Below are positions 49,076 to 56,898 of a stretch of 64,000 bases of DNA, one piece after another. The position numbers and the translations under genes were made by a program. Where the stretch lies: positions 62,001-126,000 of the forward strand of contig SFPN01000007.1 in the NCBI GenBank assembly GCA_004551945.1. The letters run 5' to 3'. Below the pieces are notes generated by a model. That model was not told where the DNA came from. It ran no database searches and saw only the letters and a list, made by a program, of their open reading frames with translations. The DNA is from Clostridiales bacterium. GTDB taxonomy: Bacteria; Bacillota; Clostridia; Oscillospirales; Oscillospiraceae. How positions within the stretch are numbered: position 1 is the first letter of the stretch; each line of letters opens with the position of its first letter.

Positions 49076-49838
49076 CATCAAATCGGCTTTTGACCACGGG
49101 AAAGCGTTCATTCCCTTTGTCACCTGCGGGGACCCCGACCTGGAGACCACCGGGGCTATCGTCCGGGCCGCCGTGGAAAACGGCGCGGACCTGATCGAAC
49201 TGGGCATTCCCTTCTCCGACCCCACGGCGGAAGGCCCCGTCATCCAGGACGCCAACCTGCGTGCCCTCAGCGGCGGGGTGACCACCGACAAGATTTTCGC
49301 TTTCGTGAAGGAGCTTCGCCGGGACGTAAAAATCCCCCTGGTGTTTATGACCTACGCAAACGTGGTGTTCTCTTACGGCGCGGAGCGGTTCTTCACCGCC
49401 TGCCGGGACATCGGCATCGACGGGCTGATCCTGCCCGACCTGCCCTATGAGGAGAAGGAGGAGTTTCTGCCCCTGTGCCATCAGTACGGGGTGGATCTCA
49501 TCTCCATGATCGCCCCCACCTCGGAAAACCGCATTGCCATGATCGCCAAAGAGGCGGAGGGCTTTTTGTACCTGGTGTCCAGCCTGGGCGTCACGGGCGT
49601 GAGAAGTGAGATCAAGACAGACCTTGCCTCCATCGCAGAGGTGGTCCGGCAGAACACGGACATCCCCTGCGCCATCGGCTTTGGCATCTCCACCCCGGAG
49701 CAAGCCAAAAAGATGGCGGACCTCTCCGACGGGGCCATCGTAGGCTCCGCCATCGTGAAGATCATCGCCCAGCACGGCAAAAACGCCGCCGGGCCGGTGG
49801 GCGAGTATGTAAAGCAAATGAAGGCAGCCATGGGCTGA
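49068..49838 (+). CDS. trpA: Tryptophan synthase alpha chain
   Basis: 256 residues. FIPFVTCGDPDLETT, LIELGIPFSDPTAEGPVIQDANLRAL with the catalytic Glu, GLILPDLPYEE with the catalytic Asp, VSSLGVTG, IGFGISTPEQ. Last gene of trpEGDCFBA; start at 49068 with GGGGAGG. Confidence 0.98.
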   Translation: MSNIKSAFDHGKAFIPFVTCGDPDLETTGAIVRAAVENGADLIELGIPFSDPTAEGPVIQDANLRALSGGVTTDKIFAFVKELRRDVKIPLVFMTYANVVFSYGAERFFTACRDIGIDGLILPDLPYEEKEEFLPLCHQYGVDLISMIAPTSENRIAMIAKEAEGFLYLVSSLGVTGVRSEIKTDLASIAEVVRQNTDIPCAIGFGISTPEQAKKMADLSDGAIVGSAIVKIIAQHGKNAAGPVGEYVKQMKAAMG

Positions 49839-49849
49839 CCGAGAGATAA

Positions 49850-49882
49850 AAAATTCTCCCTCTGGTGAGGGAGAATTTTTTT
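49850..49882 (+). terminator. trp operon terminator
   Basis: AAAATTCTCCCTC-TGGT-GAGGGAGAATTTT then TTTTG. Confidence 0.92.
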
Positions 49883-49927
49883 GTGTGCTCTGTAAAATTT
49901 GCAGGGAAAGAAGATGGGAAGTTTGTG

Positions 49928-49987
49928 TTGACAAAAGGAGGTATCGGTGCTATTATGAATCCCGACAAACCAACTAGCATAGTTGGT
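49928..49987 (+). promoter_or_regulatory. Promoter and palindromic operator of the cysteine-type ABC transporter
   Basis: TTGACA (49928-49933), 17-bp spacer, TATTAT (49951-49956), then ACCAACTA-GCA-TAGTTGGT (49969-49987), an 8-bp perfect inverted repeat placed just past the start of transcription where a repressor would block. Sites of this form are typical of Rrf2/CymR-like dimers; the regulator is not in the window. Confidence 0.7.
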
Positions 49988-50013
49988 AATAGGGAAAGGA
50001 GGCGGCCCACGGT

Positions 50014-50679
50014 ATGCAGCTGAATGTCGACTTTATCACCGAATATTTACCCTGGTATGTGGAGGCGGCAAAGCTGACGGTGCGGATCGCCTTCTGGGGC
50101 ATCATCTTTTCCCTCATCGTGGGCGCTGCCTGCGCCATCCTGCGGTATTACCGGGTCCCTGTGATCCAGAGGATCATCGCTGTGTACATAGAGCTCAGCC
50201 GGAACACGCCCTTGCTGGTTCAGCTGTTCTTTCTGTATTTTGGCCTTCCCAAGCTGGGTATCGTGCTGGAGGCGGATACCTGCGCTGTCATTGGCCTGAC
50301 CTTCCTCTGCGGCAGCTATATGGCGGAATCCATGCGAAGCGGACTGGAGTCCGTGGATAAGTCCCAGATCGAGTCGGCGGCCAGCCTGGGCATGAGCAAG
50401 GCCCTCACCATGCGGGAAGTGATCTTCCCCCAGGCTCTGGCGGTGTCGGTCCCCGGCCTGTGCGCCAACGTGATCTTCCTGATTAAGGAGACGTCGGTGG
50501 TCAGCGGGATCGCCCTGGCGGACCTGATGTATGTGGCAAAGGATCTCATCGGCCTGTACTATGAGACCGACGAGGCCCTGCTGATGCTGGTGGTGGCCTA
50601 CCTGATCATTCTGCTCCCCATTTCCATCTGCGCCACTTTGCTGGAGAGGAGGCTGCGATATGCAGGGTTCGGGAATTAG
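50014..50679 (+). CDS. Amino acid ABC transporter permease, first
   Basis: 221 residues, five helices, His/Glu/Gln permease family (HEQRo). AKLTVRIAFWGIIFSLIVGAACAI, YIELSRNTPLLVQLFFLYFGLPKLGI, and the EAA loop ESAASLGMSKALTMREVIFPQAL. Overlaps the second permease by 20 bases; the two form a heterodimer. Confidence 0.94.
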   Translation: MQLNVDFITEYLPWYVEAAKLTVRIAFWGIIFSLIVGAACAILRYYRVPVIQRIIAVYIELSRNTPLLVQLFFLYFGLPKLGIVLEADTCAVIGLTFLCGSYMAESMRSGLESVDKSQIESAASLGMSKALTMREVIFPQALAVSVPGLCANVIFLIKETSVVSGIALADLMYVAKDLIGLYYETDEALLMLVVAYLIILLPISICATLLERRLRYAGFGN

Positions 50680-51334
50680 CGTACTCTTCCTGGGAAAGAA
50701 CTTCCTGCGGCTGCTGGGCGGCCTTTGGGTGACCCTCCGCATCAGCCTCATCGCCGTGGTGCTCTCCATCCCCCTGGGCATCCTGTTCGGCATGTTCATG
50801 ACCTTGAATAATCCCGTCTCCAAGGCAATCAGCCGGGTGTATCTGGAGTTTATCCGCATCATGCCCCAGCTGGTTCTCCTGTTCATCGCCTACTTCGGCG
50901 TGACCCGGGCCTTTGGCCTGAATCTCTCCGCAGAGCTCAGCGCCATCATCGTCTTTATCCTGTGGGGGACAGCGGAGATGGGCGACCTGGTCCGGGGCGC
51001 GCTTATCAGCATCCCCAAGCACCAGTATGACAGCGCCGCTGCCTTGGGCATGACCAAGAGCCAGACCTTTGTTCTGGTGGTGGTGCCCCAGACCCTGCGG
51101 CGGCTGATTCCCCTGACCATCAACCTGGCCACCCGTATGATTAAGACCACCAGCCTGGTGGTGCTCATCGGGATCACAGAGGTTCTGAAGGTGGGCAAGC
51201 AGATCATCGATGCCAACCGTTTTGACTACCCCACGGCGGCCCTGTGGGTCTATGGGGTTATATTCCTGCTGTATTTCCTTGCCTGCTGGCCCATCTCCCT
51301 GCTGGCAAAGAAACTGGAAGCTCGTTGGAGGTGA
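50660..51334 (+). CDS. Amino acid ABC transporter permease, second
   Basis: 224 residues, same family: GGLWVTLRISLIAVVLSIPLGILFGMF, EFIRIMPQLVLLFIAYFGVTRAFG, EAA loop DSAAALGMTKSQTFVLVVVPQTLRRL. Two different permeases and one ATPase make the usual polar amino acid importer. Confidence 0.94.
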   Translation: MQGSGISVLFLGKNFLRLLGGLWVTLRISLIAVVLSIPLGILFGMFMTLNNPVSKAISRVYLEFIRIMPQLVLLFIAYFGVTRAFGLNLSAELSAIIVFILWGTAEMGDLVRGALISIPKHQYDSAAALGMTKSQTFVLVVVPQTLRRLIPLTINLATRMIKTTSLVVLIGITEVLKVGKQIIDANRFDYPTAALWVYGVIFLLYFLACWPISLLAKKLEARWR

Positions 51335-51341
51335 GACCGCT

Positions 51342-52121
51342 ATGGAAGAAAGAATCCAGCTTCAGGTATCCGGCCTGGTGAAGCGCTTCGGGACTGAGAC
51401 CGTTCTGAACGGGATCGACCTGGATGTGCACAAGGGCGAGGTGGTTGTGGTCCTGGGTCCGTCCGGCTGCGGCAAGAGTACCCTCTTGCGCTGTATGAAC
51501 GGCCTGGAGCCTCTCACCGAAGGGACCATCCGCCTGGATGGCGAGGAGATCACCACCGGGGGCAAAAAGATCACCCGGCTGCGGCAGAAGATCGGCATGG
51601 TCTTCCAGAGCTATGATCTCTTCCCCCACAAAAATATTATAGATAACATCACCCTGGCTCCTGTAAAGGTGCAGAAGCGGCCCAAGGCGGAGGTGGAGCA
51701 GGACGCGGAAAAGCTCTTAAAGCGCGTGGGCCTGTGGGAAAAGCGGAAAGCCTTCCCCCGGGAGCTCTCCGGCGGGCAGAAGCAGCGGGTGGCCATCATC
51801 CGGGCTCTGTGCATGAACCCCGAGGTGATGCTCTTCGACGAAGTCACCGCAGCGCTGGACCCGGAAATGGTCCGGGAGGTTCTGGACGTGATGCTGGAGC
51901 TGGCGGAGCAGGGGATGACCATGGTGATCGTCACCCACGAAATGCAGTTTGCCCGGGCCATTGCAGACCGAATCATTTTTCTGGACCGGGGGCATATCGT
52001 GGAAGAAGCCAGCCCCGAGGAATTCTTCACAAGCCCCAAGACCCAGCGGGCCAGGGATTTCCTGCAAACCTTCTCTTATGAGAAAAAAAGCAACCGTGAA
52101 CACCCGGGAGTACCCGGTTAA
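51342..52121 (+). CDS. Amino acid ABC transporter ATP-binding protein
   Basis: 259 residues. Walker A LGPSGCGKSTLL, Q-loop MVFQSYDLFPHKNI, signature LSGGQKQRVAI, Walker B VMLFDEVTAALDPE (Val for the usual Pro), His switch VTHEM. The GlnQ/TcyC class. Start at 51342 behind TTGGAGGTGAG. Confidence 0.95.
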   Translation: MEERIQLQVSGLVKRFGTETVLNGIDLDVHKGEVVVVLGPSGCGKSTLLRCMNGLEPLTEGTIRLDGEEITTGGKKITRLRQKIGMVFQSYDLFPHKNIIDNITLAPVKVQKRPKAEVEQDAEKLLKRVGLWEKRKAFPRELSGGQKQRVAIIRALCMNPEVMLFDEVTAALDPEMVREVLDVMLELAEQGMTMVIVTHEMQFARAIADRIIFLDRGHIVEEASPEEFFTSPKTQRARDFLQTFSYEKKSNREHPGVPG

Positions 52122-52143
52122 AAATGGAAAGAAGGAATGTATC

Positions 52144-53046
52144 ATGAAACGTAAAAATCTCTTGCGCAAGTTCATCTCCGTGTCCGCCGCTGCCCTGATG
52201 CTGGCAGGCGTCCTGGCAGGCTGCGGCGGCGAGGCTGCCGAGCCCGCTGAGGAGATCGGCACCGAGGAGACCACCCAGACCGAGACCACCGGCTCCTTCC
52301 GCACCCTGGACGAGATCAAGGAGAGCGGAAAGATCGTCATCGGCGTGTTCAGCGACAAGGCCCCCTTCGGTTATGTGGATGAAAGCGGCGAGTACCAGGG
52401 CTACGACGTGTACTTTGCCGAGCGGATCGCCCAGGACCTGGGCGTTGAGGTGGAGTATGTCTCCACTGACCCCGCTAGCCGCGTGGAATACCTGACCACC
52501 GGCAAGGTGGACATCATCCTGGCCAACTTTACCGTCACCGAGGAGCGTGCCCAGCAGGTGGACTTCGCGCTGCCCTACATGAAGGTGATGCTGGGCGTGG
52601 TCTCTCCTGACGGCGCTCTGATCAGCGATGTGGAGGAGCTCAACGGCAAAGACCTGATCGTGGTCAAGGGCACCACCGCTGAGACCTACTTTGAGAAGAA
52701 CTATCCCGATGTGACCCTCCAGAAGTACGATGAGTATGCAGACGCCTACAACGCCCTGCTGGACGGCCGCGGCGACGCATTCTCCACCGATAACACCGAG
52801 GTCCTGGCTTGGGCCCTCTCCAACCCCGGCTTCACCGTGGGCATCGACGCTCTGGGCAACGCAGACACCATCGCTCCTGCCGTTCAGAAGGGCAACACCA
52901 CCCTGCTGGACTGGATCAACAGCGAGATCGAAGCTCTGGCCGGCGAGAACTTCTTCCACGCAGACTATGAGGCCACCCTGGCTCCCGTCTACGGCGAAGC
53001 TGCCGATCCCGACGCCTTGGTGGTGGAAGGCGGCGTCGTGGAGTAA
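52144..53046 (+). CDS. Cysteine-type amino acid ABC transporter substrate-binding lipoprotein
   Basis: 300 residues. Lipobox LAGC at about 23-26, then a type 3 solute-binding fold: KIVIGVFSDKAPFGYVDESGEYQGYDVYFAERIAQDLGVEVEYVSTDPASRVEYLTTGKVDIILANFTVTEERAQQVDFALPYMKVMLGVVSPDG. The GVFSDKAPFGYVD and VDIILANFTVT-ERA-QVDFALPYMKV blocks match the cysteine-binding CjaA group more than the glutamine or arginine groups, so cysteine or cystine import is the best call, supported by the operator and nearby cysteine genes. Confidence 0.88.
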   Translation: MKRKNLLRKFISVSAAALMLAGVLAGCGGEAAEPAEEIGTEETTQTETTGSFRTLDEIKESGKIVIGVFSDKAPFGYVDESGEYQGYDVYFAERIAQDLGVEVEYVSTDPASRVEYLTTGKVDIILANFTVTEERAQQVDFALPYMKVMLGVVSPDGALISDVEELNGKDLIVVKGTTAETYFEKNYPDVTLQKYDEYADAYNALLDGRGDAFSTDNTEVLAWALSNPGFTVGIDALGNADTIAPAVQKGNTTLLDWINSEIEALAGENFFHADYEATLAPVYGEAADPDALVVEGGVVE

Positions 53047-53087
53047 TCCCGTTTTCCTGTTCGCTTTCAGATTATAGAAATAAAACC

Positions 53088-53129
53088 GCACCGGCATCTG
53101 TTGTAACGGACAGATGCCGGTGCTTTTTT
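53088..53129 (+). terminator. ABC transporter operon terminator
   Basis: GCACCGGCATCTG / CAGATGCCGGTGC stem followed by TTTTTTG. Confidence 0.9.
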
Positions 53130-53180
53130 GCCGGATGTTCCATTTTTGGAAGTGCTCGTGGCAAAAAACGTGTTTATACT

Positions 53181-53319
53181 AGTTCTTGATAAAAAGCGTT
53201 CAAAGCTTTTTATCGCGCAAAGCGCGTCAAGAACTGCATGAGACGGCGCGGCGTGCGTGAGCACGATGCGAGTGTGCGCAGCACACGGGATTCTTGATTC
53301 CATTTTTTAATCAAGAATC
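53181..53319. repeat. Multi-stem palindromic element with a three-way junction
   Basis: AGTTCTTGA (53181) pairs with TCAAGAACT (53227) and encloses TAAAAAGC / GCTTTTTA and CGCGC-AAA-GCGCG with almost no unpaired bases. After it come GTGC-GTGA-GCAC, GTGTGC / GCACAC and GATTCTTGATT / AATCAAGAATC (53289-53319). No ORF. Confidence 0.7.
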
Positions 53320-53382
53320 AGTATTATTTGCTGAAATTTTCTAGTTTGAGAGAAGAATATAAAAGTATACTTTTGTGTTTTG

Positions 53383-53411
53383 TTGACAGAATAATAAAAA
53401 AGAGGTATAGT
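53383..53411 (+). promoter_or_regulatory. Promoter of the AAA/DUF4143 gene
   Basis: TTGACA (53383-53388), 17-bp spacer, TATAGT (53406-53411). The start would lie about 15 bases before the ATG. Confidence 0.75.
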
Positions 53412-53432
53412 TTTGCTGTGAGGGGGGATCGT

Positions 53433-54881
53433 ATGGCAATTGCAACAAAGGAGCAAATCCTAAAAGTATTGAAAGCGTTTAACCCGTGGTGGGCCAGCGG
53501 AAGCGTGCATCCCGATTTTACAAAAACATACCGGCGTTTCGCCTACTACGAGGCCATGAAGCGGCTGGATCAAACGGATCTCCGGCGTACCGTTGTGTTG
53601 ACCGGTACGCGCCGGGTGGGTAAAACAACGATTCAATATCAAATGATTGACACACTGTTGAAGCGAGGGATCGCACCCCAGAGAATTGTCTTTGTATCTC
53701 TGGACCATCCCATGCTGAAACTGAGCGGCTTGGATGAAATCCTGGAATGCTACCATGAAAACATATGGGCTGAGCAGGATTGCTATTATTTCTTCGATGA
53801 AATACAGTATGCCAGCGATTGGGATAAGTGGATGAAATCCATTTACGACATGCAGCCAGCCACGCAAATGGTGGCGACCGGCTCTGCCAGTCCTGCGCTG
53901 ATCAAAGGAAGTACGGAGAGCGGCGCTGGGCGGTGGAGTGTCATTCAAGTGCCGACCCTGTCCTTCTATGAATACTGTGCCCTGACAAATATCCGTGTTC
54001 CGGAGCTCGGCCCGGAGATTCGTCCCACTGCCTTTGCCAGAATGACGCAGCAAGAGCGTACGGCGGTCATGCTAAAACTGGAGCCATTGCAAAACCACTT
54101 TATGCGCTATCTGCGCGTGGGTGGTTTTCCAGAGCTGGCGTTGGCGTCCAATGATTTGATGGCGCAGCAAATCATGCGGGAAGATGTGGTGGACAAGGTG
54201 CTGAAACGGGATCTTCCTTCCTTGTATAACATTCGAAGTGCCACGGAATTAGAGCGCATCTTCCTGTATCTGTGTAATGTATCCTCTGATATCGTTTCCT
54301 TTGCTGCGATTGCAAAGGAGTTGGATGGCGTCTCCAGACCAACGGTGGAGAACTATATCAAATATTTGGAAAGAGCCAACCTGATCTACATGAGTTACCC
54401 GGTAGAAATGGGAGGCCGGAAGGTACTGAAAGCGCAGCCTAAGATCTATATTGCGGATGCGGCGATTCGCAATGCGGTTTTGATGGATGAAGAACTCTTG
54501 GTCAATCCCGAGGAACTGGGGAAGATGGTAGAAACGACGGTTTATAAGCATGTTGCCGCGTTTTATTATCAGCAGGCAACACGGGTTGGCTATTATCGGG
54601 GCGGAAAAAAAGACAATGAGATTGATATTGTGGTGGATTATCCCAACATTAAGAACATTCTGATTGAAGTGAAATACCGGGAACAAGCGCCCCTCCCAGA
54701 TCATTCTGCAATTTGTCAGCTTGCTGGAGAAGCCAGCGCCGCGATTGTCGTGACCAAACGTGCGGACGATTACGGGACACATCATGCGCCCAATGGAAAA
54801 GAGCTGATTCGCATTCCAGCGTTTGCATTCCTGTATTTATTGGGGAATGCAGAACGGTACGGATATAAAGGAAAGGAATAA
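53433..54881 (+). CDS. AAA-14 / DUF4143 ATP-binding protein
   Basis: 482 residues. N-terminal P-loop ATPase: VVLTGTRRVGKTTIQYQMI (Walker A), YYFFDEIQYASDWDKWMKSIYD (Walker B and the E-I-Q/D sensor), ATGSASPALIKGSTESGAGR; then a winged-helix part (DGVSRPTVENYIKYLERANLIY) and a DUF4143 nuclease-like end with NEIDIVV ... ILIEVKYRE, an E-D...E-x-K arrangement. Family members are common in accessory DNA, with unknown function. GC clearly below the trp and cys regions, which suggests transfer. Start at 53433 with GAGGGGGG. Confidence 0.9.
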   Translation: MAIATKEQILKVLKAFNPWWASGSVHPDFTKTYRRFAYYEAMKRLDQTDLRRTVVLTGTRRVGKTTIQYQMIDTLLKRGIAPQRIVFVSLDHPMLKLSGLDEILECYHENIWAEQDCYYFFDEIQYASDWDKWMKSIYDMQPATQMVATGSASPALIKGSTESGAGRWSVIQVPTLSFYEYCALTNIRVPELGPEIRPTAFARMTQQERTAVMLKLEPLQNHFMRYLRVGGFPELALASNDLMAQQIMREDVVDKVLKRDLPSLYNIRSATELERIFLYLCNVSSDIVSFAAIAKELDGVSRPTVENYIKYLERANLIYMSYPVEMGGRKVLKAQPKIYIADAAIRNAVLMDEELLVNPEELGKMVETTVYKHVAAFYYQQATRVGYYRGGKKDNEIDIVVDYPNIKNILIEVKYREQAPLPDHSAICQLAGEASAAIVVTKRADDYGTHHAPNGKELIRIPAFAFLYLLGNAERYGYKGKE

Positions 54882-54929
54882 AGGGCTCCCGACTGTCTGC
54901 GCGGGGAGTAATAGCAAAAACAGAAAGAA

Positions 54930-54967
54930 GCCCGGCTTGTCCATGAAAGGACAGGCCGGGTATTTTT
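54930..54967 (+). terminator. Terminator of the AAA/DUF4143 gene
   Basis: CCCGGCTTGTCC-ATGAAA-GGACAGGCCGGG then TATTTTTTCG. Confidence 0.85.
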
Positions 54968-55029
54968 TCGTATGGGTAGTAAGTGGGTAATAGGGTCAAT
55001 TTTTGCGCCACGAAAGAATTTTAAAAATG

Positions 55030-55076
55030 AAAAAGAAGTTCCGAAATTACCCTGTTTTAAAGTAATTTCGGAACTT
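55030..55076 (-). terminator. Hairpin beyond the tRNA-Ala fragments
   Basis: AAGTTCCGAAATTAC / GTAATTTCGGAACTT, 15-bp perfect stem with a T-rich run on the minus strand. Confidence 0.65.
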
Positions 55077-55077
55077 T

Positions 55078-55169
55078 TGGTGGAGATAAGCGGGATCGAA
55101 CCGCCAACGGGCTTACGCCCGTTGGCGGCTGCCGCTGACAGATTGGATTGGTCAAGAGGTCAGCGGTTC
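55078..55169. repeat. Partial and inverted copies of tRNA-Ala
   Basis: The 27 bases 55078-55104 are identical to the tRNA 3' end at 55224-55250, including CCA and the T-arm. The 18 bases 55152-55169 repeat the tRNA anticodon/T-arm segment in the opposite orientation. Between them is the palindrome GCCAACGGGC-TTAC-GCCCGTTGGC. Neither copy can form a whole tRNA. Confidence 0.75.
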
Positions 55170-55185
55170 TTGGCTGTGCCTCTGA

Positions 55186-55221
55186 CAAAAGAAGAGAGCC
55201 ATCCTTACGATGACTCTCTTT
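55186..55221 (-). terminator. tRNA-Ala terminator
   Basis: AAGAGAGCCATC / GATGACTCTCTT stem (one mismatch) just beyond the tRNA, with TCTTTTG on the minus strand. Confidence 0.65.
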
Positions 55222-55223
55222 CG

Positions 55224-55299
<76 letters not shown>

Positions 55300-55343
55300 A
55301 TGTTCGGTTGTCGTGCGCGTCGCTCTCGCTCAACGCAAGACAT

Positions 55344-55372
55344 ATATTATCAGATGGGGTGCGCTTTGTCAA
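55344..55372 (-). promoter_or_regulatory. tRNA-Ala promoter
   Basis: Minus strand TTGACA, 17-bp spacer, TAATAT. Confidence 0.85.
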
Positions 55373-55419
55373 GGATATTTTAAAAGTTTTTCGAAAAATT
55401 TTACCTGCGTCCGCGGCCC

Positions 55420-55578
55420 TCAGCGGCTCATGCTGTCAAAGGCGTTTTCCACGTTCCGGGCGGTGCGGTTAATCATCCGGCGGATCTTCCGCTCCTTGGC
55501 CTTTAAGCGGATGCCCAGGCAGGTGCCGGCGGCCAGGCCCACGGCCATGCCGGTCCAGAAGTTGTTGCAGCAGCACAT
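55420..55578 (-). CDS. 52-residue Cys-rich small membrane-type protein
   Basis: A short gene with GAAAGGAG nine bases before the ATG. It begins MCCCNNFWTGMAVGLAAGTC, a triple Cys followed by a glycine-rich hydrophobic helix, then basic KAKERKIRRMINRTARNVENAF. The helix plus basic tail resembles YtxH-like small proteins, though much shorter. GC and codon use match the chromosome core. It lies between tRNA-Ala and the phosphatase fusion, divergent from the latter. Confidence 0.75.
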   Translation of the reverse strand: MCCCNNFWTGMAVGLAAGTCLGIRLKAKERKIRRMINRTARNVENAFDSMSR

Positions 55579-55651
55579 GGTGTGGCTCTCCTTTCGGTAA
55601 AATTGTCTGATGCAGACAGAGTTAGTTTGTCCCTCTTTGACGGAAAATTCG

Positions 55652-55680
55652 TTGCTAAAATATGTGAGACATTATATAAT
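55652..55680 (+). promoter_or_regulatory. Promoter of the phosphatase-GNAT / ygiQ pair
   Basis: TTGCTA (55652-55657), 17-bp spacer, TATAAT (55675-55680), 46 bases before the ATG. Confidence 0.75.
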
Positions 55681-55725
55681 CATATGTTGAAACAAAAATT
55701 TTTGAAAACCACCGGAGGAGACGGC

Positions 55726-56898
55726 ATGACCAAACTGTACCTGATTCGACACGCCGAGGCGGAAGGCAACCTCTACCGCCGCATCCACGGCCAATATAAC
55801 AGCCTCATCACCGACAACGGCTACCGGCAGATCAAAGCCTTGGAGCAGCGCTTCAAGGATATCCCCATCGACGCGGTCTACTCCAGCGACCTGTTCCGCA
55901 CCATGACCACCGCCCGGGCCATCTATGTCCCCAAGGGACTGCCCCTGCACACCCGGGCAGACCTGCGGGAGCTGAGCATGGGCGACTGGGAGGACCACTC
56001 CTGGGCGGGCATCGACCGGATCGACCACCAGCGGATGGCCCTGTTCTCCGCCACCTCCCCGGACTTCCAGGCGCCCAACGGAGAGTCCTTCCCAGAGCTC
56101 CGCCGCCGGGGCACTGCCGCCATTCTGGACATCGCCGCCCACCACGACGGCCAGACCGTGGCGGTTTTTGCCCACGGCACTCTGATCCGCAACGTGCTGG
56201 CGGAGTTTCAGGGGATCGGCCTGGAGGAGATGCACAAGATGAAGCACAGCGACAACACCGCCGTGGCCCTGCTGGAGATCCAGGACGGCCAGGTGAAGGT
56301 GGTCTATGCCGATGACAACTCCCACCTGACCCCGGAGATCTCCACCCTGGCCCGGCAGAACTGGTGGAAGGACAACCCCAAGGCGGTGGACCTGAACCTG
56401 TGGTTCTCCCAGGCCAACCTGGACACCGAGGAGGACCGGGACTTCTACCTCTCCTGCCGGGAGGAGGCCTGGCGCAGACTCTACGGCCGGGTGGACCAGT
56501 ACGACGGCCCGGGCTTTCTCACCGACGCCAAGGACGCCTGGCGGAAGGACCCCCGGAGCGTGATCTATCCCATGATCCGGAAAAGCCGGGCGGGCATCCT
56601 CCAGCTGGACCTGGACCGGGGCGCCAGGGAGGGGAAGGGCTACATATCCTTCTTCTACCTGCTGCCGGAAAACCGGGGGCAGGGCCTGGGGGTGCAGCTC
56701 ATCGGCAAGGCCGTGAGCGTATACCGTCCCCTGGGACGGGACACCTTACAGTTGGTGTGCTCGGAGAAAAACCAGACCGCCCTGGCCTTCTACAAGAAGT
56801 ACGGCTTCCGGGTCACCGGCACCGTGCCCGGGGCCTATAACACCCTGTACCAGATGGAAAAGTACATCGGGTACGACTACCGAGGAGAATTGGATTGA
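55726..56898 (+). CDS. Histidine phosphatase - GNAT acetyltransferase fusion
   Basis: 390 residues. Domain 1 (about 1-205) is a phosphoglycerate-mutase-like phosphatase: YLIRHAEAEGN with the catalytic RH, SSDLFRTMTTA, LRELSMGDWED and FAHGTLIRN with the second His. Domain 2 (about 240-385) is a GNAT: YISFFYLLPENRGQGLGVQLIGKAV and SEKNQTALAFYKKYGFRVTGT. The two activities in one chain could act on the same small metabolite, but the substrates are unknown. Start at 55726 (GGAGGAG). Overlaps ygiQ by 4 bases. Confidence 0.92.
   Translation: MTKLYLIRHAEAEGNLYRRIHGQYNSLITDNGYRQIKALEQRFKDIPIDAVYSSDLFRTMTTARAIYVPKGLPLHTRADLRELSMGDWEDHSWAGIDRIDHQRMALFSATSPDFQAPNGESFPELRRRGTAAILDIAAHHDGQTVAVFAHGTLIRNVLAEFQGIGLEEMHKMKHSDNTAVALLEIQDGQVKVVYADDNSHLTPEISTLARQNWWKDNPKAVDLNLWFSQANLDTEEDRDFYLSCREEAWRRLYGRVDQYDGPGFLTDAKDAWRKDPRSVIYPMIRKSRAGILQLDLDRGAREGKGYISFFYLLPENRGQGLGVQLIGKAVSVYRPLGRDTLQLVCSEKNQTALAFYKKYGFRVTGTVPGAYNTLYQMEKYIGYDYRGELD

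Noticed and set aside
55078..55223. A second tRNA gene upstream of tRNA-Ala
   Set aside because: Only the T-arm, acceptor 3' strand and CCA are present; no matching 5' half or anticodon arm folds in the correct orientation.
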